A stretch of DNA of 64,000 nucleotides. Source: Paenibacillus_AA sp045062745 (GTDB taxonomy: Bacteria; Bacillota; Bacilli; Paenibacillales; NBRC-103111). Every line of letters begins with the position of its first letter. Within the stretch, counting starts at the first letter, position 1. The stretch is from NCBI RefSeq assembly GCF_045062745.1, contig NZ_JBJGED010000028.1, forward strand, positions 39,319 to 103,318. The letters are read 5' to 3'. This document shows positions 8,780-17,916 of this stretch, one piece after another. The notes beneath the pieces were generated by a model. That model worked only from the letters and a program-made list of their open reading frames with translations, searched no databases and was not told where the DNA came from. The translations under genes were made by a program, and so were the position numbers.

Positions 8780-8821
8780 AAGCGAGCAAGACGAAGGAAT
8801 AATTCCTTGTCGTGTTCGCTT
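8780..8821 (+). terminator. imperfect hairpin after the dioxygenase gene
   Basis: A long imperfect stem (AAGCGAGCA...GGAAT against ATTCC...TTCGCTT) lies about 45 bases after the stop codon. It has no clean T-run, so it may be a weak terminator or an mRNA-stabilising stem. The rest of the 281-base gap to the next gene shows a TATAAT box at 8969-8974 without a good -35. Confidence 0.4.
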
Positions 8822-9017
8822 ATTCGCTTTGACGGCCTAGGACACCTAAAATTTAGTAACCCTACCTGTAATGCAGAACCTTCTTTTTGCTTGCAAGAAC
8901 CTTTATACTAGCAGGAGGGTTTTGCACAGCTGTTAGCCTGCTTACATGTGGCGAAATCACCACGTTCCTATAATAGACATTAAGTTCGCCAACCTACACA
9001 GAAGAAGGAGCATTAGG

Positions 9018-10694
9018 ATGAATAAAAGGCTTAAATCAGCCATGCTGTTGCTAACTATTATGACGTGTTGGACGTTAGCGACTTGTTCCACCGGCACATC
9101 TAACAATGGCAGTGTTGAGGATCATACGACCTCCGCGGATGCTTCTCCAAAGAGGACTTCGACGGATGAGCCTGCCTGGAAGCTGGATACGACACCGATT
9201 ACGTTTGACTGGTATATCAATTTCGATTGGTTCAACAGCAAGTGGGGAGGCAATGTCGTTTCCGATTATATAACGAAGAAGACGGGCGTCAGCTTGAATT
9301 TTATCGTGCCTGCCGGCGATGCCGGCGAAAAGCTCAACACGATGATGGCCGCAAGGTCGCTCCCTGACTTCATCACGCTAGGCTGGTACGAGGACGCCGT
9401 GTTGAAGATGATCAAGGGAGAGATGGTGCTTCCATTGAACGAGCTGGCGGATCAGTACGATCCTTATTTCTATAAAGTCGCAGACCCCGCGAAGCTTAGC
9501 TGGTATAAACAGGCGGACGGTAATGTGTATAGCTATCCGAATGCCTCTTCATCCCCTGCGGATTATCAACACTATGGACAACTGTTTACTTCTAATCAGA
9601 CCTTTCTTGTTCGGAAAGACATGTATGAAGCGCTTGGGAAGCCGGATATGAGCACACCGGAAGGGTTTCTCGGCGCGCTGAGGGCTGCGAAGGAGAAGTT
9701 TCCGGAAGTGAACGGCCAGCCGCTCATTCCGATTGGTATGCATGAATTTACGGAAACCGGCAACTATTCGCTGGAAGCGTATCTTCAGAACTTCCTCGCC
9801 ATTCCGCAGGAGAAAGACGGCCAACTGTACGACCGCCGAAGCGATCCAACTTATTTGAAATGGCTGAAGGTGTTCCGCCAAGCGAATCAGGAAGGGCTAA
9901 TACCGACAGACGTTTATATTGATGAAAAACGATTGGAAAAAGATGAGAAAATATTGCAAGGGCGTTATTTTGCCATGCTGTATCAGTGGTCTGATTTTAC
10001 AGAGATTAACCAAGCGTTATATCGGAAGGACCCGAATCAGGCATATATCGCGATTGATGGTCCGGCCAATGATGCGCATGATGCGCCGACACTCGCAGGA
10101 AATGGCATTTCCGGCTGGACGGTGACGCTAATCTCGAAGAACGTCAAGGATAAAAAGCGGGCAATGGCCTTCCTTAGCTATTTGCTCAGCGAAGAGGGAA
10201 ACAAGGATCTGTACTTAGGAAAGAAGGGGGTTACCTACGATACGATAGACGGGAAAGATCGGTTCCTTCCGGCGGTCGCGCAGCTGCTCAACACCGACCG
10301 CAAAGCGTTCGACAGCAAATATGGCGGCTCTTATATGTACTGGATGCTGATGGATACGAACATGAATCTATCATGGATGACGGGGATGGACGCGGAGCCT
10401 GCCAAACAAATTGCCGATTGGACGAGGGGTAAGACGACCAGCGGGAGCGAGTTCGACAATCTGGATCCCGACCCCACGACGAAGGAAGGTATTGCGCAGG
10501 GCAAACACGTGCGGCTCTGGGCCGAGACGCTGCCGAAGCTGCTGATGTCCAAGTCGGATGCTGAATTCGATCAACTGTTCACTGATTTCATGAACACCAT
10601 CACCAAGGATCCCGAGTATGAAGCCATTGTTGCTAGCCGCCAAGCAGCCTATGAACGAAACGTACAGAAGCTGAAGTCGCCGCCCAATCCCTAG
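9018..10694 (+). CDS. Lpl-type extracellular solute-binding lipoprotein
   Basis: This is a 558-residue extracellular solute-binding protein of the large LplA-like family that delivers oligosaccharides to ABC importers in Paenibacilli. The start at ATG 9018 follows GAAGGAG. A signal peptide (basic MNKRLK, hydrophobic core) ends at CxT with a weak lipobox LATC, where Thr sits at the -1 position instead of Gly/Ala/Ser; lipidation is therefore likely but not certain. Family features include the segment DFITLGWYEDAVLKM, a type-2 periplasmic-binding lobe, and an alternating two-domain layout. It is immediately followed by a YesM/YesN sensor-regulator pair. No permease gene is adjacent, so it may serve a sensor role or share permeases encoded elsewhere. 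Confidence 0.88.
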   Translation: MNKRLKSAMLLLTIMTCWTLATCSTGTSNNGSVEDHTTSADASPKRTSTDEPAWKLDTTPITFDWYINFDWFNSKWGGNVVSDYITKKTGVSLNFIVPAGDAGEKLNTMMAARSLPDFITLGWYEDAVLKMIKGEMVLPLNELADQYDPYFYKVADPAKLSWYKQADGNVYSYPNASSSPADYQHYGQLFTSNQTFLVRKDMYEALGKPDMSTPEGFLGALRAAKEKFPEVNGQPLIPIGMHEFTETGNYSLEAYLQNFLAIPQEKDGQLYDRRSDPTYLKWLKVFRQANQEGLIPTDVYIDEKRLEKDEKILQGRYFAMLYQWSDFTEINQALYRKDPNQAYIAIDGPANDAHDAPTLAGNGISGWTVTLISKNVKDKKRAMAFLSYLLSEEGNKDLYLGKKGVTYDTIDGKDRFLPAVAQLLNTDRKAFDSKYGGSYMYWMLMDTNMNLSWMTGMDAEPAKQIADWTRGKTTSGSEFDNLDPDPTTKEGIAQGKHVRLWAETLPKLLMSKSDAEFDQLFTDFMNTITKDPEYEAIVASRQAAYERNVQKLKSPPNP

Positions 10695-10703
10695 TTCTAA
10701 GGC

Positions 10704-12617
10704 ATGAAGCAGGAGATGGGATTCGCGGCAATCCGTCGGTTATTGGGAATACGTACATTTACGGTTAAATTTTCGCTTCAATTCAAACTGATTTTGTCCT
10801 TTGTATTCGTTATCTTCCTACCGGTTATTCTATTCTCCTGGTATACGCTCAATGAAGAGACCGACAGGGCAATGAAAGAATTGACGAAGAACAACGAGAA
10901 CGCCCTGGCGGTCGAGAAGACTAACATTGAGAATAACATGGAGCTGATGGGATGGACCGGTCATCTTGCGTTATCGAATCGAGAAATGAACAATTTTCTG
11001 CAAGTTGAACAAATTCAGGATCCAGCCTATGTTCTTCATATCAAGAAGGATGTGGTCAACAACTTTCAATATTATCTGTTCAACAATCCTCGAATTGCGA
11101 ATGTCCGGTTGTTCACGGACAACCGCTATGTGAATGAGATTTGGCCGGTCATCCTACAGGAGTCACGTATACAGGACAAGCCATCGCATGATGAGGTGAT
11201 TAAGCAGAGCGGGTTACCTTGGTGGGAGATCCAGGAGAACGTGGTTCTCACCGGCGTGCCCTCCGAACCAACGCCGAATGAGCCCTTCATGACGTATCTG
11301 CAGGAATTCAAATATGCGGACAACACAACCCATAACGGGATTCTGGAGATATCGATGAAGCTGTCGAATTTCTTCTCTCGAACGTTCAGTAGTGTACAGG
11401 ACATGAATTCCCAACTAATGGTAGTGACAAGGGACGGAGAAGTATTCAGCTTGAAGGATTCACCTGTGTTCGAGCAGCACAGCGCAGAGCAATTGATGAA
11501 CAACGTGAAGCTGACGAGTAATCCGGATTACGAGACGGTACAGTTCGAGGTGAATGGGCAGTCCTATTTGGCGATTCAGAGCTACATTCCATCGATCTAC
11601 GTACATCTGGTCAGTATGGTTAGTCTTGCGGACACGATGGAAGACATTCACCAATCGAGAGTTCGTTATATTGTACTCATTTTGTTACTTGTGGCATTTC
11701 TGGTGCTGCTGTCTTATGCCATGCAGGCTATCATTTTGCGCAGGCTTAAAGCGTTAAGAGTATCGATGGAACAGGTAAGAAGCGGTAACTTCGACGTCAA
11801 GCTGCCGCCGATTACCGGTTCCGATGAGGTAGGAGAGCTGGGCTTTCATTACCACAAGCTTATTCTGAAGATTAACGAGCTCATTCAAGATCAGGCCGCC
11901 AGGCAGGCGGCAGGCAAAGAAGCCGAGCTTCGGGCGCTGAAGAACCAGATCGATTCCCACTTCCTCTACAATACGCTGGAGAACGTCAAGATGCTGGCGG
12001 AGATTGAAGGGCAGTTCCTTATATCGGACATCATGACCTCGCTAGGCGGTATGATGCGGTATTCGATGGAATGGAAGCGGGAGCACGTAATACTCAGCGA
12101 TGAGATTCAGCATGTCCAGCATTATGTATCCATCATGAACATCCGTTATGATGGAAGAGTGGATCTCCGATTGTCGATTGCACCGGAATGCCTCAAGCAG
12201 GAAGCGCTCAAATTGTCCTTGCAGCCCGCAGTCGAGAATGCAATCAAGCATGGGATGCGTGGCATGCATTCCAGCGACGGAAGTCTTGTCATTACGATCT
12301 CCGCCATCCGGTGTGATCAAGCTTGTGTCATAGAGATCACGGACAACGGCTGCGGCATACCGGAAGAGAAGCTGATCTTATTGAATCGAATGCTCCGAAT
12401 GGAAGAGTCCGCTTACCAGGATGTCCGGCAATTATTCGTTCACCAAGATCACCGCGACAGCAATGGAATCGGTCTGCGTAATGTGGACCAGCGCCTGGTG
12501 ATGAGCTATGGGACCGAATATGGGATTCGGATCGAGAGCGAGGAAAGAAGCTATACACGCATCATCATGACTTTGCCGTATCGGATCATGGGAGGAGGAG
12601 TGGACATCGATGATTAG
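10704..12617 (+). CDS. YesM-type sensor histidine kinase
   Basis: This is a 637-residue membrane sensor kinase of the YesM class. TM1 is near residues 24-45, followed by a large extracellular region of about 270 residues. TM2 is near residues 320-342 and leads into a HAMP domain. The His_kinase domain has the phospho-acceptor motif with His about residue 419 (NQIDSHFLYNTLE). Its usual QxNPHFLYNTL form is altered at the two residues before the His. The ATPase N-box (LQPAVENAIKHG) and G-boxes (DNGCGIPEE, GIGLRNVDQRL) are intact. It starts 9 bases after the binding-protein gene and overlaps the YesN-type regulator by 8 bases, so the three form one operon. It probably senses the sugar bound by its lipoprotein neighbour, which is inference. 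Confidence 0.93.
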   Translation: MKQEMGFAAIRRLLGIRTFTVKFSLQFKLILSFVFVIFLPVILFSWYTLNEETDRAMKELTKNNENALAVEKTNIENNMELMGWTGHLALSNREMNNFLQVEQIQDPAYVLHIKKDVVNNFQYYLFNNPRIANVRLFTDNRYVNEIWPVILQESRIQDKPSHDEVIKQSGLPWWEIQENVVLTGVPSEPTPNEPFMTYLQEFKYADNTTHNGILEISMKLSNFFSRTFSSVQDMNSQLMVVTRDGEVFSLKDSPVFEQHSAEQLMNNVKLTSNPDYETVQFEVNGQSYLAIQSYIPSIYVHLVSMVSLADTMEDIHQSRVRYIVLILLLVAFLVLLSYAMQAIILRRLKALRVSMEQVRSGNFDVKLPPITGSDEVGELGFHYHKLILKINELIQDQAARQAAGKEAELRALKNQIDSHFLYNTLENVKMLAEIEGQFLISDIMTSLGGMMRYSMEWKREHVILSDEIQHVQHYVSIMNIRYDGRVDLRLSIAPECLKQEALKLSLQPAVENAIKHGMRGMHSSDGSLVITISAIRCDQACVIEITDNGCGIPEEKLILLNRMLRMEESAYQDVRQLFVHQDHRDSNGIGLRNVDQRLVMSYGTEYGIRIESEERSYTRIIMTLPYRIMGGGVDIDD

Positions 12618-14178
12618 CTTGCTGATCGTCGACGACGAGAAGATCATTCGGATGGGCTTGCGATCGGTGATTGAAAGGCAGTTCCCGAATCTGTTCAACT
12701 ACCGATTCGCCGAGAATGGACAAGAGGCGCTGGAGCTGCTGCGCCAGGAGCCCGCAGATATTATGTTCACAGACGTTCGGATGCCCATCATGGACGGTCT
12801 TGAGCTGCTCACACAACTGCAGGAGCATCCCGTTAAGCCCGAGATCGTGCTGCTGTCAGGCTATAATTATTTTGAATATGCACAGAAGGCGATTCGTTTG
12901 GCCGTGAAGGATTATCTCGTGAAGCCCGTGGTCCGTGACGAGTTGTTTGCCGTCCTGGAGCGTTTGATACGGGACATAAGGATGAGGGAAGATCGAGCAG
13001 ACAAGGCGGTCGAAGATGCGAACCTTGTTGCTGCCGAGCTGGTGACCCAGCATTTGACCCAGAACGATGTGGGTGATGCGATCACACAGAACAAGCTGAA
13101 GCAGGCCGGCTTTAGCTGGTTGGATGCAGGATATACGCTGGGCTTGGTTATGAGACGCGGTGGAGGATCACAGCCTGGCAGTACGGATGCTGCTTCTTTC
13201 AGGATTCAAATCGCTGAGCTGTTACAAGGGCAGATGAATTGGATGCTCACGCGTGATGGAGTAGGCGGAACGATTATGATCGCACGTGATCCGGGTATGT
13301 TCTACCAGTTGGCGGAACGGTGGAGGTTGAGTGCAGATGAGTCGCAGCTGCAAATCGCGATTAGCGAGTCTGTTCAAGGGATAGAGCAAATAAGGGGGGC
13401 ATACTGCCAAGCCAAGCAAACCTTGAAATACAGGATTGTGCTTCCGGAACTCGATGTGCTCGACTACACCAGCATTAGTGAGCGCAATGAGCCGCATGTC
13501 GTTCCTGTTGAGTCGATTGAACGATTATCGAATCTGATGGGCATGGGACGCATGAACGAAATGAAGCAGCTGCTCGATCAAATTCTAGATGTTCGGATCA
13601 TTAGTAGCTGTGAAATCGGCTACCTGGAACGGATCAGCCAGCTGCTCAATGAAGAGGTATTCGACAAGGTGTTCCGCATCTACGGGAATAGAGTGCTTGG
13701 CGTATTAAGGCCGTACGCCGATGTGGGCCACATCGGCAATTTCGATCGATTGGATCAATATTATACAGCTGTTGAGCAGCTTCTCAATGGTCTGGATCGG
13801 TTCATCCAAGATCAGAGAGAGCAAGCGACTACGGAGCAAAACACGATGCAAAAAGTTCTCGCCTACTTGCAGACGCATTATGCCGACGATTTGAACATGG
13901 CCGTCGTGTCCAACTATTTCTCACTCAATTACTCGTATTTCAGCCAAGCCTTCCAACAGTATAGCGGTAAGAGTTTCTCGAACTATGTTCGCCGGTTAAG
14001 GCTGGACAAGGCGAAGGAGCTGCTGGTGCACTCGGATTTGAAGGTGTACGAAATCAGCGATCAGGTTGGATTCGAAAATGTGAAGCATTTTACGAGAATA
14101 TTCAAGGAGACCGAAGGCATCACAGCGCTGGAATACAGAAGCCAGCGAAGGTTGTTTGGAAGTCCAAGTATGAGCTAA
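12610..14178 (+). CDS. YesN-type response regulator (REC + AraC HTH)
   Basis: This 522-residue response regulator pairs with the overlapping YesM kinase. The N-terminal receiver domain has the acidic pair in VDDE, phospho-acceptor Asp55 in MFTDVRMPIMDG and the conserved Lys in YLVKPV. A middle region of about 270 residues has no recognised domain, as is usual for YesN proteins. The last 100 residues form the double helix-turn-helix of AraC proteins (ALEYRSQRR at the end, preceded by VYEISDQVGFENVKHFTRIFK). It should activate carbohydrate-uptake genes in response to the sensor. The start overlaps the kinase by 8 bases with a GGAGGAG site inside it. Confidence 0.93.
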   Translation: MISLLIVDDEKIIRMGLRSVIERQFPNLFNYRFAENGQEALELLRQEPADIMFTDVRMPIMDGLELLTQLQEHPVKPEIVLLSGYNYFEYAQKAIRLAVKDYLVKPVVRDELFAVLERLIRDIRMREDRADKAVEDANLVAAELVTQHLTQNDVGDAITQNKLKQAGFSWLDAGYTLGLVMRRGGGSQPGSTDAASFRIQIAELLQGQMNWMLTRDGVGGTIMIARDPGMFYQLAERWRLSADESQLQIAISESVQGIEQIRGAYCQAKQTLKYRIVLPELDVLDYTSISERNEPHVVPVESIERLSNLMGMGRMNEMKQLLDQILDVRIISSCEIGYLERISQLLNEEVFDKVFRIYGNRVLGVLRPYADVGHIGNFDRLDQYYTAVEQLLNGLDRFIQDQREQATTEQNTMQKVLAYLQTHYADDLNMAVVSNYFSLNYSYFSQAFQQYSGKSFSNYVRRLRLDKAKELLVHSDLKVYEISDQVGFENVKHFTRIFKETEGITALEYRSQRRLFGSPSMS

Positions 14179-14206
14179 CCCTTAAATCATGCGAAGCAAA
14201 GCCAAA

Positions 14207-14232
14207 GGCAGCTGTCCAGTCGGTCAGCTGCC
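14207..14232 (+). terminator. hairpin after yesN-type gene
   Basis: An 11-bp stem with one mismatch (GGCAGCTGTCC / GGTCAGCTGCC) and a 4-base loop follows the regulator gene. No long T-run follows, so termination efficiency is uncertain. Confidence 0.45.
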
Positions 14233-14256
14233 TATTGAGGTTCGAGGAGAGGAAAG

Positions 14257-14322
14257 GTGAAGCCCTTGGAAGCGAATCGGATGGAAGCGTTCAGCGACGG
14301 CGTGCTGGCGATCACCGGATAA
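14257..14322 (+). pseudogene. truncated TMEM175/DUF1211 channel fragment
   Basis: A GTG start behind a GAGGAGAGGAAAGG ribosome site opens a 21-codon frame whose translation includes NRMEAFSDGVLAIT. This is the characteristic first-helix motif of bacterial TMEM175 (DUF1211) potassium channels, with the FSD residues that line the pore. The frame then stops, and no other part of the roughly 200-residue channel follows in any frame before the next gene. It is therefore the 5' stub of a deleted channel gene, and it abuts the 3' end of the convergent lipoprotein gene. It also lies where base composition changes from A/T-richer to G/C-rich. Confidence 0.65.
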
Positions 14323-14354
14323 AACGATATTTGAGAAAAACTTCCATCATCCGA

Positions 14355-15584
14355 TCAAGACTTCTTCGGCGAATCGAACGTGTGCACCTTCGTCCACGTC
14401 TTGCCGCCGTCGGCGGTCGTGTACATGACGGACGGCTCGCTGATGTCGGTGCAGATCCACCAGCCGCGCTCGGCGTCGGCGAAGGCGAGCAGCGAACCCA
14501 TGTAGCCTGGGAACGCCGCGGTTCCGTTCGTCCACGTCTTGCCGCCGTCCTTCGTCCAGCCGATGGTGTTCGGCTTGTCGCACGCCGGGCAGAACCCGGC
14601 CATGAAGGCGGCCTTCGGGTCAATCACATAGAGCGGCCCCGGCTTCGAGCCGTTATTCTTCGGCCCTTCGTTATAGTCGATCGGGAAGCCGGGGGCCGGT
14701 CCGCCGCCTGCCGTGGAGTTGGCCAGCACCGGCTGCCACTGTTTGCCGCCGTCGCTCGTGTGGAACAGCGAGTAGGAGGTCTGGCTCATGCCGGAGTCGC
14801 CGATCAGCTCGACCCAGGCATCGTCCTTGCCGGCCGACCGGATCGTCGCGCCGCTCAGCGGAGCGATCGTTTGCTTGGACAAGGTCTTGTTCCACGTGCG
14901 TCCGCCGTCGGTCGTAGCGAGGACCACGATCATCCCGTTGCCTTCGGTAACGGCCCATCCGCGATCGTTGTCATGAAAGTACGCTTCCCCTACGGTCTGA
15001 TCCGGGATCGACAGCAGTGTCCACGTCTTGCCGCCGTCGGTCGTGCGGGCATTCGCGCTGAAGGCCTCGCTCGTGGAGACGAAGTGCAGGAAGCCGGCGT
15101 TCGGCATCTGGCCGACGACGGACCACGTTTTGCCTCCGTCCTTCGTATTGAGCAGTTGCCGCGCGGCAGGTTTGCCCGGATCCGGGCTGATCACGGCCCA
15201 AGCGTCCTGAGCGTTCAAGGCGAAGATTTGCTGGACGGTTCCCGTCCCTTGATACTGCTTCTTCCATGTCTTCCCGCCGTCTTCCGTGCGTGCGATCCAG
15301 CCTGCGCCACCGGTCCAGCCGATCTGCGGATCGGCCAGTCGGACTGCCGTCACCTGTCCGGTCGTCTGATCGGCCGGGGCCGTGCTGGCGGGGGTAGCCG
15401 ACGCCCCTCCGGTCGGACCGGCGGATGGCGTCGGGCTAGGCTGTATCGTTGCAGTCGGCGTGACCGGCGGCGAGCTTCCGGCCGACCCTGTCGGCTGTGG
15501 AGACGCGGTGCCGCGACACCCGGCGAGAAAGACCATCATTATCCCTACTAGTACCAGAGCGGTCGTGTTGATTGCACGTTTCAT
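14355..15584 (-). CDS. Asp-box (BNR) repeat lipoprotein
   Basis: This is a 409-residue secreted lipoprotein. The signal peptide ends in the lipobox VFLAGC with Cys23, followed by a Pro/Ser/Thr/Gly-rich linker of about 60 residues. The rest is a beta-propeller-like domain with seven Asp-box motifs (T-x-D-G-G-x-T-W, e.g. TEDGGKTW and TTDGGRTW) spaced through the chain, as in Ycf48-like or sialidase-type propellers. Asp-boxes are structural turns and do not define an activity; no sialidase catalytic Arg triad was recognised. The ATG at 15584 is chosen because GGAGG lies 8 bases upstream; the TTG at 15599 overlaps that site. Two Cys in GFCPACDKP could bind metal or form a disulphide. It stands alone. 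Confidence 0.82.
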   Translation of the reverse strand: MKRAINTTALVLVGIMMVFLAGCRGTASPQPTGSAGSSPPVTPTATIQPSPTPSAGPTGGASATPASTAPADQTTGQVTAVRLADPQIGWTGGAGWIARTEDGGKTWKKQYQGTGTVQQIFALNAQDAWAVISPDPGKPAARQLLNTKDGGKTWSVVGQMPNAGFLHFVSTSEAFSANARTTDGGKTWTLLSIPDQTVGEAYFHDNDRGWAVTEGNGMIVVLATTDGGRTWNKTLSKQTIAPLSGATIRSAGKDDAWVELIGDSGMSQTSYSLFHTSDGGKQWQPVLANSTAGGGPAPGFPIDYNEGPKNNGSKPGPLYVIDPKAAFMAGFCPACDKPNTIGWTKDGGKTWTNGTAAFPGYMGSLLAFADAERGWWICTDISEPSVMYTTADGGKTWTKVHTFDSPKKS

Positions 15585-15771
15585 TTGCATTTCCTCCAAT
15601 CTGTGGCTCTGTTCTTTTTTGTATAACCTTTAAGACGCTTTTTTAACCTGTTTAGTTACATTCCGGCAGGAAAAAGGCAGGGGCGGTTTTTCCTGCGGCC
15701 CGATCTTGGTGTATGATAGGAGAGGAAAATTAGAGGCAAGACCCAAGGTGGAGAAAGGAACTACGCGTACG

Positions 15772-16782
15772 ATGCTGCGATTTGGCGTTATAGGAACGAA
15801 CTGGATTACGGAAGCGTTTATGGAAGCGGCCCTTGAAACGGGAGAAGCGCAATTCACGGGCGTCTATTCCCGAACGGAGGAGCGGGCGCAAGCCTTCGCA
15901 ACCAAGCACGGCATAATCGGCCGATACACATCGTTAGAAGCTTTCGCGCAAAGCCGCGAGTTTGAGGCCGTCTACATCGCGAGCCCGAACGCGAGGCATG
16001 CCGAGCAGGCGATCGCCTGCATGCGGCAAGGCAAGCATGTGCTGTGCGAGAAGCCGATGGCGTCCAACTCCGCGGAGCTGGAGGCGATGATCGCGGCAGC
16101 CGAGCAGAACGGAGTCCTGCTGATGGAGGCGCTCAAGACGACGCTCCTGCCGAACTTCGAGGCGATCCGCGCCGGGTTGGCCGAGATCGGCCGCGTCCGC
16201 CGGTATATGGCCAGCTTCGGCCAATACTCCTCGCGATACGATGCTTACCGGCAAGGGACGGTGCTGAACGCTTTTAACCCGGAGCTATCCAATGGGGCTC
16301 TTATGGATCTGGGCGTCTACTGCGTCTATCCGCTCGCGGTGCTGTTCGGCCGGCCCGACCGGATTCAAGCGAACGCCGTCCTGCTGGAGTCCGGCGTGGA
16401 CGGAGAAGGCAGCCTGCTGCTCCGCTATCCGGACATGGAGGCGGTGCTCATGTATTCGAAGATTACGAGCTCGTACGCTTCCTCCGAGATCCAGGGCGAG
16501 GACGGGACGTTAGTCATCGATAAAATCAGCCAGCCGGGCCGCGTAGAGCTGCGTCGCCGGGATGGGACGGTCCTCGATCTATCCCGGCCGCAAGCGGCGA
16601 ATACGATGGTTTATGAGGCGAAGGAATTCATTCATGCCGTTAAGGAAGACCGGCGGCAGGCGAGCGTCAACACGCACGAGCATTCCCGCATCGCCATGGC
16701 GATCATGGATGAGGCCAGGCGGCAGATGGGGCTCGTGTTCCCGGCGGATCTGAGCCGCGAGGATGGGGGTGGGCAGCGATGA
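15772..16782 (+). CDS. Gfo/Idh/MocA family oxidoreductase
   Basis: This is a 336-residue NAD(P)-dependent oxidoreductase of the Gfo/Idh/MocA family, which acts on sugars, inositols and related polyols. An N-terminal Rossmann fold starts FGVIGTNWI, and the catalytic-lysine motif is present as VLCEKPMASN near residue 95. The C-terminal alpha/beta domain has DLGVYCVYPL, which aligns with the conserved substrate-binding helix. The ATG at 15772 with GAGAAAGGA upstream matches family starts better than the first in-frame codon at 15706. Its stop overlaps the next ORF's start by 4 bases (ATGA), coupling it to a pseudouridine synthase, which is an odd functional pair. The substrate is unknown. Confidence 0.9.
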   Translation: MLRFGVIGTNWITEAFMEAALETGEAQFTGVYSRTEERAQAFATKHGIIGRYTSLEAFAQSREFEAVYIASPNARHAEQAIACMRQGKHVLCEKPMASNSAELEAMIAAAEQNGVLLMEALKTTLLPNFEAIRAGLAEIGRVRRYMASFGQYSSRYDAYRQGTVLNAFNPELSNGALMDLGVYCVYPLAVLFGRPDRIQANAVLLESGVDGEGSLLLRYPDMEAVLMYSKITSSYASSEIQGEDGTLVIDKISQPGRVELRRRDGTVLDLSRPQAANTMVYEAKEFIHAVKEDRRQASVNTHEHSRIAMAIMDEARRQMGLVFPADLSREDGGGQR

Positions 16783-17840
16783 ACCGAAGATCGAATCAGC
16801 CTCCGCAGGACCGCGGGAAACGGCGCGCCCTGTCGGAGCCGCAATCGGAATGGACGACGTCACGCTCGGCGTCGTCACGTGCTGCGCCGTCTCGCAAGCC
16901 CGCTCGACCGCAGCCGCATTCGGCGTCGCCGCTGCCCAAGGCGGGCCCGAGCGAGTCGAAGCGCTACACGGTCAAAGAACCGTCCGAGCTGCTCGCGTTC
17001 CTGCTCCAGACGGTGTCGAACCGGGGCCGCAATGCCGTGAAGGCGATGCTGGCGCGCGGGCAAGTACGGGTGGGCAACCGGGTCGTGACCGCCTACAATT
17101 ACGAGCTGAAGCCGGGGCAGACGGTATCCATCGCCACGGACAAGGCGCAAGCGGCGGAAGCCGCCCCGCTCATCGGGCTCTCGATCCTTCATGAGGACGA
17201 GCATCTGATCGTGGTCAACAAGGACGCGGGGCTGCTGTCGATCGCTACCGAGCAAGAGAAGGACTTGACCGCCTACCGCCAGCTCATGGCGCATGTGCGC
17301 CGGTCGCAGCCCAATATGCGCATCTTCATCGTACATCGACTCGACCGCGACACGTCCGGGGTTATGATGTTCGCGAAGAGCGAAAAAGTGCAGCAGCTGC
17401 TGCAGGAGGGTTGGCAGGAGCTCGTGAAGGAACGGACCTACACCGCGCTGGTAGAAGGGCAAGTGCGCAAGCCGGAAGGGACGATCGCCTCCTGGCTCAA
17501 GCAGAGCAAGACGCTCAAGATGTACTCGAGCCCGCATCCGAACGACGGGCAGCATGCCGTCACCCACTACAAGGTGCGGCAGGCGAACCGGCACTTCTCG
17601 CTGCTCGATGTGAACCTCGAGACGGGCCGCAAAAATCAAATCCGCGTGCACATGGAGGATATCGGCCACCCGATCGTGGGCGATAAGAAGTACGGGGCCA
17701 AGAGCAAGGCCATCGGCCGGCTCGGGCTGCATGCGCGAGTTCTCGCGTTCCAGCATCCGGTCACCGGCAAAGTGCTGCGGTTCGAGACGGCGATTCCCAA
17801 AGTGTTTCTGACTCCGTTCAAGGACGATCTTCAACGCTAG
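16779..17840 (+). CDS. RluD-type pseudouridine synthase
   Basis: This RluA/RluD-family pseudouridine synthase isomerises uridines in rRNA or tRNA. After an Arg/Ser/Pro-rich basic tail of about 60 residues come an S4-like RNA-binding domain (residues about 65-120) and the catalytic domain. The catalytic Asp lies in IFIVHRLDRDTSGVMMFAK; further conserved stretches are VNKDAGLLS, LETGRKNQIRVHM and GHPIVGDKKYG. Length (353) is in the family range once the N-terminal tail is discounted. It is translationally coupled to the oxidoreductase upstream (ATGA overlap) and is followed by a strong terminator. Which position it modifies cannot be told. Confidence 0.93.
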   Translation: MNRRSNQPPQDRGKRRALSEPQSEWTTSRSASSRAAPSRKPARPQPHSASPLPKAGPSESKRYTVKEPSELLAFLLQTVSNRGRNAVKAMLARGQVRVGNRVVTAYNYELKPGQTVSIATDKAQAAEAAPLIGLSILHEDEHLIVVNKDAGLLSIATEQEKDLTAYRQLMAHVRRSQPNMRIFIVHRLDRDTSGVMMFAKSEKVQQLLQEGWQELVKERTYTALVEGQVRKPEGTIASWLKQSKTLKMYSSPHPNDGQHAVTHYKVRQANRHFSLLDVNLETGRKNQIRVHMEDIGHPIVGDKKYGAKSKAIGRLGLHARVLAFQHPVTGKVLRFETAIPKVFLTPFKDDLQR

Positions 17841-17861
17841 ATCTCCCACCAATCCATGAAG

Positions 17862-17903
17862 AGAGGTGCCGGCAAACCTGAACCTTAGGCTGCCGGCACC
17901 TCT
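17862..17903. terminator. bidirectional terminator
   Basis: A perfect 13-bp stem (AGAGGTGCCGGCA / TGCCGGCACCTCT) with a 16-base loop lies between the convergent pseudouridine synthase and OmpR-type genes. A modest T-rich tract follows on the plus strand. Confidence 0.8.
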
Positions 17904-17916
17904 ATATCATTTTCCC

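Noticed and set aside
14235..15551. Plus-strand open frame of 438 codons across the Asp-box lipoprotein
   Set aside because: It is the complement of the repeated Asp-box coding sequence and reads as Arg/Gly/Val-rich low complexity. The minus-strand gene has the signal peptide and the motif.
14355..15584. Sialidase activity for the Asp-box lipoprotein
   Set aside because: Asp-boxes occur in many propellers, and the arginine triad and other catalytic residues of sialidases were not recognised.
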